Assembly: GCF_003026355.1 (NCBI RefSeq)
Contig: NZ_PYON01000002.1
Span: 62,001 to 126,000 of the forward strand
From: Photobacterium kishitanii
Lineage (GTDB): Bacteria; Pseudomonadota; Gammaproteobacteria; Enterobacterales; Vibrionaceae
Length of the DNA: 64,000 nt
Direction of reading: 5' to 3'
The notes under the pieces were generated by a model that was not told the DNA's origin, did not search any database, and saw only the letters and a list, made by a program, of their open reading frames with translations. Position numbers and translations under genes: made by a program. Position 1 is the stretch's first letter, and each line of letters opens with the position of its first letter. Below are positions 61,747-64,000 of this stretch, in pieces.

Positions 61747-64000
61747 ATGACAAATAAACTGAGTCCAGTAGCACTCTCTATTGCATTAGCAATGGGATTA
61801 GTTGGCTGTAATTCTGATGATACTGCGGTATCTAAAGATAATATTGCTTCAGTTTCAGACGTATATTTACAATATGTAAACCCATTTATTGGCACTGGTG
61901 CTGATGGCCATACCTTCCCTGGGGCGGTGTTCCCATCGGGTATGGTGCAGTTAAGTCCAGATACTGAAATGGAAGGTTGGGGATCGGCAGCTGGTTATTT
62001 TGATCATGGAAAGCAGCAAGATATCCCTGTATATGGCTTTTCTCATACCCATTTAAGTGGTACCGGTATTACAGATTTAGGTGATATATTAGTATTACCG
62101 TTTACTGAAAAATCGAATGTTACTTATAATACCTTTGATAAAGCCAATGAAACCGCTACTGCGGGTTATTATGCCGTTGAATTAAATCGTGGTGAGATTA
62201 AAGCAGAATTAACCACTACCGCACGGGTTGGCTATCATAAATATACCTTTGCTAAAGGTAGTACGCCTTTTATTAAATTCGATTTAGATCATACGCTAAA
62301 TAAAAGTTGGGGTAACCGAACCACTGTCGGTAATATTGAAATTCTTGATGAATATACGATTCGAGGTCAACGTAGTTCCGACGGTTGGGCAAATAACCAA
62401 CATATTTACTTCTATGCTAAATTTAACCAGCCAATTGTAAAAGCAACAGCATTAATCGATGGTGTTGAAACGGAAGTTAACTTAAATAACGAAAATATCG
62501 AAGCCACCAAGACCATCGCTTACCTAGAATTTGCCCCAACCACTCAACCGCTGGAATTAAAAGTTGGTTTATCTCCTACTGGGGTTGAAGGTGCAGAGAA
62601 TAATCTTAATACTGAAGTACCAAGCTGGGGCTTTGACGGAGTTTTAGCGCAATCTCAACAAGCATGGCATAACGAGTTAGCAAAGGTTGAAGTTGAGGGT
62701 GGCACTGAAGATCAAAAAGAGATTTTCTATACTGCTATGTATCATGCCTCGATTGCACCGATGATTTTCCAAGATGTCGATGGTAAATACCGTGCTATGC
62801 GTACTCAAGAGATCAAAGAAGCCGGTGAGACGCCTAACTATTCAGTGTATTCAATGTGGGATACGTTCCGTGCTTTCCACCCTCTACAAACAATCATTAA
62901 CCCTCAACGAGCAACTGAATATGCTAATGATTTAATTCGTAAATACAAAGATGGCGGTATGTTACCTAAGTGGGAGCTACAAGGGCATTATACCGGCACT
63001 ATGATAGGGTTCCCTGCGATTTCAATTATTGCAGATGCGATGGCAAAAGATTTAAATGTTAATGCTCAGGATGCGTTAGAAGCGGCAGAGTTTACCGCGC
63101 GTTATCATGAGAAAAGTGAATTTCCTGATTGGACTGAAGATCAAAACATTGGTGCGGCTAACGTGGTACAAGTAAAGGTCTATGAAGAAAATGGTTTTGT
63201 TCATCATGGTTATTGGAACTCGGCATCATACACCTTAGAGTTTGCTTATGGTGATTGGGCAGTATCAGAAATTGCACGTATGGCAGGGGATGTGCAGTTA
63301 CAAGATGAATTTCTGAAGCGTGCCGATAACTGGTTGCATCATTGGGATAAAGAGACGAGCTTTTTGCGACCAAAGAACCATCCATTAAGTGTTAGCCCTA
63401 ATAAACCAGCATTGCAGTTTAATCAACCAATCGATGAGTCACGCAAAGATGAATGTGTGACGATTGATGTGGTGCAAACTGATGGTTCTATAAAAGAGAT
63501 GGAAGACTGTCCATTATTGCCATTTGACCCATACTTTGTTGATGAATTTGCCTTTACTGAAGGTAATGCATGGCAATGGAAGTTCCAGCCAATGCACGAT
63601 TTTGAGCGTTTAAAACAAGAAATCTATGCTGCTGATATGGCTAAAAATAAACCTGATATGACGCCTGAAAAATCATTTCGTGAGGACTTAGATGAGTTAT
63701 TTACTGCCCGTTCTTCAAATACGGGTGAAGAGCTGCCGGATCTAACCGGTTATATTGGTCAATATATGCATGGTAATGAACCATCGCACCATATTCCATA
63801 TTTGTACAATTTGACCGATGAGCCATGGAAAGCTCAAGAATATTTAGATCAAATCATGAACCAATTCTATACCACAGAACCAACGGGTTTAATTGGCAAT
63901 GAAGATGTTGGCCAAATGTCAGCATGGTATATCATGAGTGCATTAGGCTTTTATCAAGTGACACCTGCTGATCCTAGCTATTCAATTGGTCGTCCATTGT
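61747..64000 (+). CDS. GH92 alpha-mannosidase, lipoprotein (runs off the window)
   Basis: ATG at 61747 with AGG 9 nt upstream. The signal MTNKLSPVALSIALAMGLVGC has lipobox LVGC. The frame is open to the window end (751 codons). Motifs: NPFIGTGADGHTFPGAV, THLSGTGITDLGD, SMWDTFRAFHP, GNEPSHHIPYLYN and GNEDVGQMSAWYIMSALGFY. An insert of about 40 residues with two Cys (DECVTID; EDCPLLPFDP) sits where the partial gene at base 2 also has a Cys-bearing insert (YPSCAID; PVDCDIS). The two are therefore closer to each other than to the 830-aa gene. Same activity class as the others. Confidence 0.95.
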   Translation, partial: MTNKLSPVALSIALAMGLVGCNSDDTAVSKDNIASVSDVYLQYVNPFIGTGADGHTFPGAVFPSGMVQLSPDTEMEGWGSAAGYFDHGKQQDIPVYGFSHTHLSGTGITDLGDILVLPFTEKSNVTYNTFDKANETATAGYYAVELNRGEIKAELTTTARVGYHKYTFAKGSTPFIKFDLDHTLNKSWGNRTTVGNIEILDEYTIRGQRSSDGWANNQHIYFYAKFNQPIVKATALIDGVETEVNLNNENIEATKTIAYLEFAPTTQPLELKVGLSPTGVEGAENNLNTEVPSWGFDGVLAQSQQAWHNELAKVEVEGGTEDQKEIFYTAMYHASIAPMIFQDVDGKYRAMRTQEIKEAGETPNYSVYSMWDTFRAFHPLQTIINPQRATEYANDLIRKYKDGGMLPKWELQGHYTGTMIGFPAISIIADAMAKDLNVNAQDALEAAEFTARYHEKSEFPDWTEDQNIGAANVVQVKVYEENGFVHHGYWNSASYTLEFAYGDWAVSEIARMAGDVQLQDEFLKRADNWLHHWDKETSFLRPKNHPLSVSPNKPALQFNQPIDESRKDECVTIDVVQTDGSIKEMEDCPLLPFDPYFVDEFAFTEGNAWQWKFQPMHDFERLKQEIYAADMAKNKPDMTPEKSFREDLDELFTARSSNTGEELPDLTGYIGQYMHGNEPSHHIPYLYNLTDEPWKAQEYLDQIMNQFYTTEPTGLIGNEDVGQMSAWYIMSALGFYQVTPADPSYSIGRPL

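Noticed and set aside
1..64000. CRISPR array
   Set aside because: No run of regularly spaced identical short repeats was seen; the ATTTAAC elements are far apart with genes between.

Overview
The window looks like chromosome of a low-GC marine gammaproteobacterium of the Vibrionaceae, most likely Photobacterium or a close relative. The basis is an AT-rich sequence, a cspA-type cluster, a complete gluconate/Entner-Doudoroff module, GH92 mannosidases, Fur-type iron boxes and a large accessory zone. The genus is inferred from overall protein character; no database search was run.

Layout. 1-0.8 kb: 3' end of a GH92 alpha-mannosidase. 1.2-15.5 kb: accessory zone. It holds two of three near-identical cassettes (80-aa secreted peptide plus iron-containing alcohol dehydrogenase), a tRNA-Gly-like gene, a HAD phosphatase, three cold-shock genes with two tiny coupled ORFs, an RDD membrane protein, a frameshifted orphan HicB, a nuclease bacteriocin with an ankyrin immunity protein, and a compact operon of overlapping small genes with three paralogues. 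A dispersed repeat (ATTTAAC at one end, about 43 bp in the best copies) separates most of these units, so the zone resembles a gene-cassette array. 15.7-27.4 kb: a defence-type island with a type I restriction-modification operon (extra half specificity subunit, DUF1016 nuclease and YgjP-like peptidase), a divergent pair encoding an MBL-fold hydrolase and a four-helix membrane protein, a TnsD-like remnant and a serine resolvase. 27.7-34.7 kb: more small secreted or lipoprotein genes, the third peptide-ADH cassette in inverted orientation, and a degraded fourth ADH copy.

34.8-42.1 kb: a phage-like gene, then an iron-regulated locus. A TonB-dependent receptor and an SbmA/BacA-type inner-membrane protein lie on the minus strand behind a near-perfect Fur box. 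A porin and a periplasmic binding protein lie on the plus strand behind a promoter that overlaps a second Fur-like site. 42.1-49.9 kb: an XRE regulator, a gene-poor stretch of about 1.7 kb, then gntT, gntK, edd, eda and gntR. A 26-bp palindrome between gntT and gntK fits the GntR operator. Together these genes import gluconate, phosphorylate it and split it to pyruvate and glyceraldehyde-3-phosphate. 50-57.5 kb: decayed MarR and membrane genes, a cREC-domain protein, a deoxynucleoside kinase with a DUF1971 protein behind a Fur-like box, a NiCoT nickel/cobalt permease, tpx, and a purine permease-guanine deaminase operon behind a PurR-like box. 57.8-64 kb: two more GH92 lipoproteins (the second runs off the window) around a membrane protein.

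The strongest candidates for something undescribed are the MBL-fold/four-helix pair with its twin operator dyads, the compact operon at 13.4-15.5 kb, the repeat-punctuated cassette array with its tripled peptide-ADH unit, and the iron locus that pairs a TonB receptor with an SbmA-type transporter. No CRISPR array, rRNA or replication origin was seen.
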